Positions 5,308 through 6,677 of a stretch of DNA of 6,677 nt are shown in pieces. Below the pieces are notes generated by a model. The model was not told where the DNA came from. It ran no database searches and saw only the letters and a list, made by a program, of their open reading frames with translations. This stretch comes from Bacillota bacterium. GTDB lineage: Bacteria; Bacillota; Clostridia; Lachnospirales; Lachnospiraceae. Positions within the stretch are counted from its first letter, which is position 1, and each line of letters begins with the position of its first letter. A program made the translations under genes and the position numbers. The DNA is taken from contig JAEWMT010000032.1 in assembly GCA_023393095.1 (NCBI GenBank), positions 1 to 6,677 of the forward strand. Direction: 5' to 3'.

Positions 5308-6653
5308 TATTTTATCTCCTGAATAATTGCTTCCTTAATTATCTTAATCATATAATCGATCATCTCATCCGTCATGCCTGGATATACACCAATCCAGAAA
5401 GTATCCTTCATAATGCGATCTGTATTCAATAAATCACCTACTACCCGATAGTCCTTCCCGGTAGCTCGCTTTTCGTCAAAGCATGGATGCTTAATTAAGT
5501 TTCCTGCGAAAAGCATTCTTGTCTGAACACCGTGGTTTTCAATATATTGGACAAGATGGTTACGGTTTATGCTTTCTTTACCTGTGATAAGAAAGCCGAA
5601 CCAACTAGGATTCGAATTTTCACAAGCCTCGGGTAATATTAGGTGATCGGTTAAATTCTTCAATCCTGCCATGAGGCGATTAAAGTTGTGACGTCTTTTT
5701 TCGATGAAGAAAGGGAACTTCTTAAGCTGGGCACAACCAATTGCAGCTTGCATTTCGGTTGCCTTCAGATTATATCCGAAATGAGAATATACATATTTAT
5801 GATCATAACCGAAGGGAAGTTCCCCATATTGCCTGTCGTAGCGGTGCCCACACAGATTATCCCTACCCGAAGGACAGCTACAGTCTCTTCCCCAATCTCG
5901 GAAGGAACAGATAATTTTATGCAGAAGAGGATTATTCGTATATACAGCTCCACCTTCACCCATAGTCATATGATGGGGAGGATAGAAGCTAGAGGTACCG
6001 ATATCTCCAATTGTTCCGGTTAGCTTTGTTACCCCATTTATTCTATATGTAGAACCCAATGCATCGCAGTTATCTTCGATTAACCACAAATTATGCTTTT
6101 TACAAAAATGGCTTACTGCATTTAAGTCAAAAGGATTCCCTAATGTATGAGCAATCATTATGGCCTTTGTCTTATCAGATAAAGCGGCTTCCAATTGTGC
6201 TATATCGATGTTGTATTGGGGGATTGTGACATCGACAAATACAGGAACTGCACCATATTGTATGATTGCGGATACGGTAGTAGGGAAACCTGCCGCTACG
6301 GTTATCACTTCATCACCTCGATGAATTGTTCTTTCTTTTAATAATGGAGAGGTTAAAGACATGAATGCTAATAAATTAGCTGAGGAACCGGAATTTACTA
6401 GGGAACAATATCTTACATCAAGATACTCAGCAAATTGTTTCTCAAATTGATCCGCATATCTTCCTGCTGTTAGCCAGAATTCTAAGGAACTGTCTACGAG
6501 ATTTACCATTTCCTCGTTATCATATACCCTTGAGGCATAGGGAATACTGTCGCCTTCCTTATATTCTTTTTTTACATGATATTTATTACAATATTCTGCT
6601 ACTAATTTTTTGATTTCTTCTCTTGCCTCTTGTTCTGTCATATGATCAAACAT
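5307..6653 (-). CDS. rfbH: CDP-4-keto-6-deoxy-D-glucose 3-dehydrase (RfbH / DdhC / AscC, E1)
   Basis: This 448-residue protein is the PMP- and [2Fe-2S]-dependent E1 enzyme. With an E3 reductase it removes the C3 hydroxyl of CDP-4-keto-6-deoxyglucose, giving CDP-3,6-dideoxy-4-keto-hexose in the cytoplasm. It has the DegT/DnrJ aminotransferase fold, but the PLP-binding Lys is replaced: YPPHHMTMGEGG has His227 where aminotransferases have Lys, matching His220 of Yersinia E1. The iron-sulfur ligands are Cys196 (IEDNCDALGS), Cys258, Cys260 and Cys268, spaced C-X61-C-X1-C-X7-C. The Yersinia pattern, from memory, is C-X57-C-X1-C-X7-C; a four-residue insertion between Cys196 and His227 explains the difference. 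Other family blocks are GELPFGYDHKY near 277-287, SHFGYNLKATEMQAA near 290-304 and LFAGNLIKHP in the C-terminal third. Length is normal for the family. The start is fixed by AAGGAGGA eight bases upstream. The TAA stop shares its last base with the next ATG. ColD-type dehydratases also use His but lack this cysteine cluster, so RfbH is the firm assignment. No E3 partner is in the window. Confidence 0.96.
   Translation of the reverse strand: MFDHMTEQEAREEIKKLVAEYCNKYHVKKEYKEGDSIPYASRVYDNEEMVNLVDSSLEFWLTAGRYADQFEKQFAEYLDVRYCSLVNSGSSANLLAFMSLTSPLLKERTIHRGDEVITVAAGFPTTVSAIIQYGAVPVFVDVTIPQYNIDIAQLEAALSDKTKAIMIAHTLGNPFDLNAVSHFCKKHNLWLIEDNCDALGSTYRINGVTKLTGTIGDIGTSSFYPPHHMTMGEGGAVYTNNPLLHKIICSFRDWGRDCSCPSGRDNLCGHRYDRQYGELPFGYDHKYVYSHFGYNLKATEMQAAIGCAQLKKFPFFIEKRRHNFNRLMAGLKNLTDHLILPEACENSNPSWFGFLITGKESINRNHLVQYIENHGVQTRMLFAGNLIKHPCFDEKRATGKDYRVVGDLLNTDRIMKDTFWIGVYPGMTDEMIDYMIKIIKEAIIQEIK
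5315..5320 (-). promoter_or_regulatory. ribosome binding site of the acetaldehyde dehydrogenase, inside rfbH
   Basis: AGGAGA on the minus strand, seven bases before the ATG at 5307, lies in the last codons of rfbH. Together with the one-base TAATG overlap it indicates translational coupling of the two genes. Confidence 0.7.
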
Positions 6654-6661
6654 TATCTTTA

Positions 6662-6669
6662 TCCTCCTT
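6662..6669 (-). promoter_or_regulatory. ribosome binding site of rfbH
   Basis: On the minus strand this reads AAGGAGGA, a near-perfect anti-16S match, with eight bases between it and the ATG at 6653. It fixes the start of rfbH. Only 24 bases of upstream sequence are present, so a promoter or an upstream gene cannot be judged. Confidence 0.85.
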
Positions 6670-6677
6670 AAATCATT

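Larger units (their letters stand above)
1..6677 (-). other. part of a six-gene co-directional operon
   Basis: All genes are on the minus strand. Junctions from first to last are: 1-base overlap, 4-base gap, 25-base gap, 20-base gap, 4-base overlap. None of the gaps has room for a promoter or a hairpin terminator. The operon extends past the left edge, since the last gene is incomplete, and probably past the right edge, where only 24 bases precede rfbH. Confidence 0.85.

Noticed and set aside
5688..6023. Plus-strand open frame of 111 codons
   Set aside because: It is antisense to the most conserved part of rfbH, covering His227 and the cysteine cluster, so the reading frame is explained by rfbH.
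5307..6653. PLP aminotransferase making an amino sugar
   Set aside because: The Schiff-base Lys is replaced by His227 and the E1-type cysteine motif is present, so it is a dehydrase rather than an aminotransferase.

Overview
The window reads like part of a surface-glycan or protein-glycosylation locus from a low-GC Gram-positive bacterium, probably a member of Clostridia or a relative. The grounds are the AT-rich sequence, purine-rich Shine-Dalgarno sites close to AAGGAGG before every start, and tightly packed genes. The species cannot be named from the sequence. All six genes lie on the minus strand, so transcription runs from the right edge to the left edge. They are separated by at most 25 bases, or overlap by 1 or 4 bases. 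No promoter, terminator, RNA gene, mobile element or CRISPR array is visible, and no stretch over 300 bases lacks a gene. The window looks like the middle of a longer operon.

In order of transcription the genes are: (1) an RfbH/E1-type CDP-4-keto-6-deoxy-glucose 3-dehydrase with the catalytic His in place of Lys and all four [2Fe-2S] cysteines (5307-6653); (2) a DmpF/MhpF-type CoA-acylating acetaldehyde dehydrogenase (4432-5307); (3) a DmpG/MhpE-type 4-hydroxy-2-oxovalerate aldolase (3384-4427); (4) an acetolactate-synthase-like thiamine diphosphate (ThDP) enzyme (1571-3358); (5) an extended short-chain NAD(P)-dependent reductase/epimerase (633-1550); (6) the first 212 codons of a TPR-like protein of unknown function that runs off the left edge (1-636).

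The gene set suggests a specific pathway. In yersiniose A biosynthesis, the ThDP enzyme YerE adds a two-carbon unit from pyruvate to C4 of the CDP-3,6-dideoxy-4-keto-hexose made by E1/E3, and YerF then reduces the new ketone. Here the same three kinds of enzyme flank an acetaldehyde dehydrogenase/aldolase pair. Run in the synthetic direction, that pair would turn acetyl-CoA and pyruvate into 4-hydroxy-2-oxopentanoate. If the ThDP enzyme uses this 2-oxo acid instead of pyruvate, decarboxylation and transfer would put a 3-hydroxybutanoyl group on C4. Reduction would then give a 4-C-(1,3-dihydroxybutyl)-3,6-dideoxyhexose, a ten-carbon branched sugar. This is the carbon skeleton of erwiniose, a branched sugar known from Erwinia/Pectobacterium O-polysaccharide. 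The enzyme families are well supported; the pathway is inference. The nucleotide-sugar genes that should feed it (RfbF/DdhA, RfbG/DdhB and an E3 reductase) are not in the window and may lie beyond the right edge.
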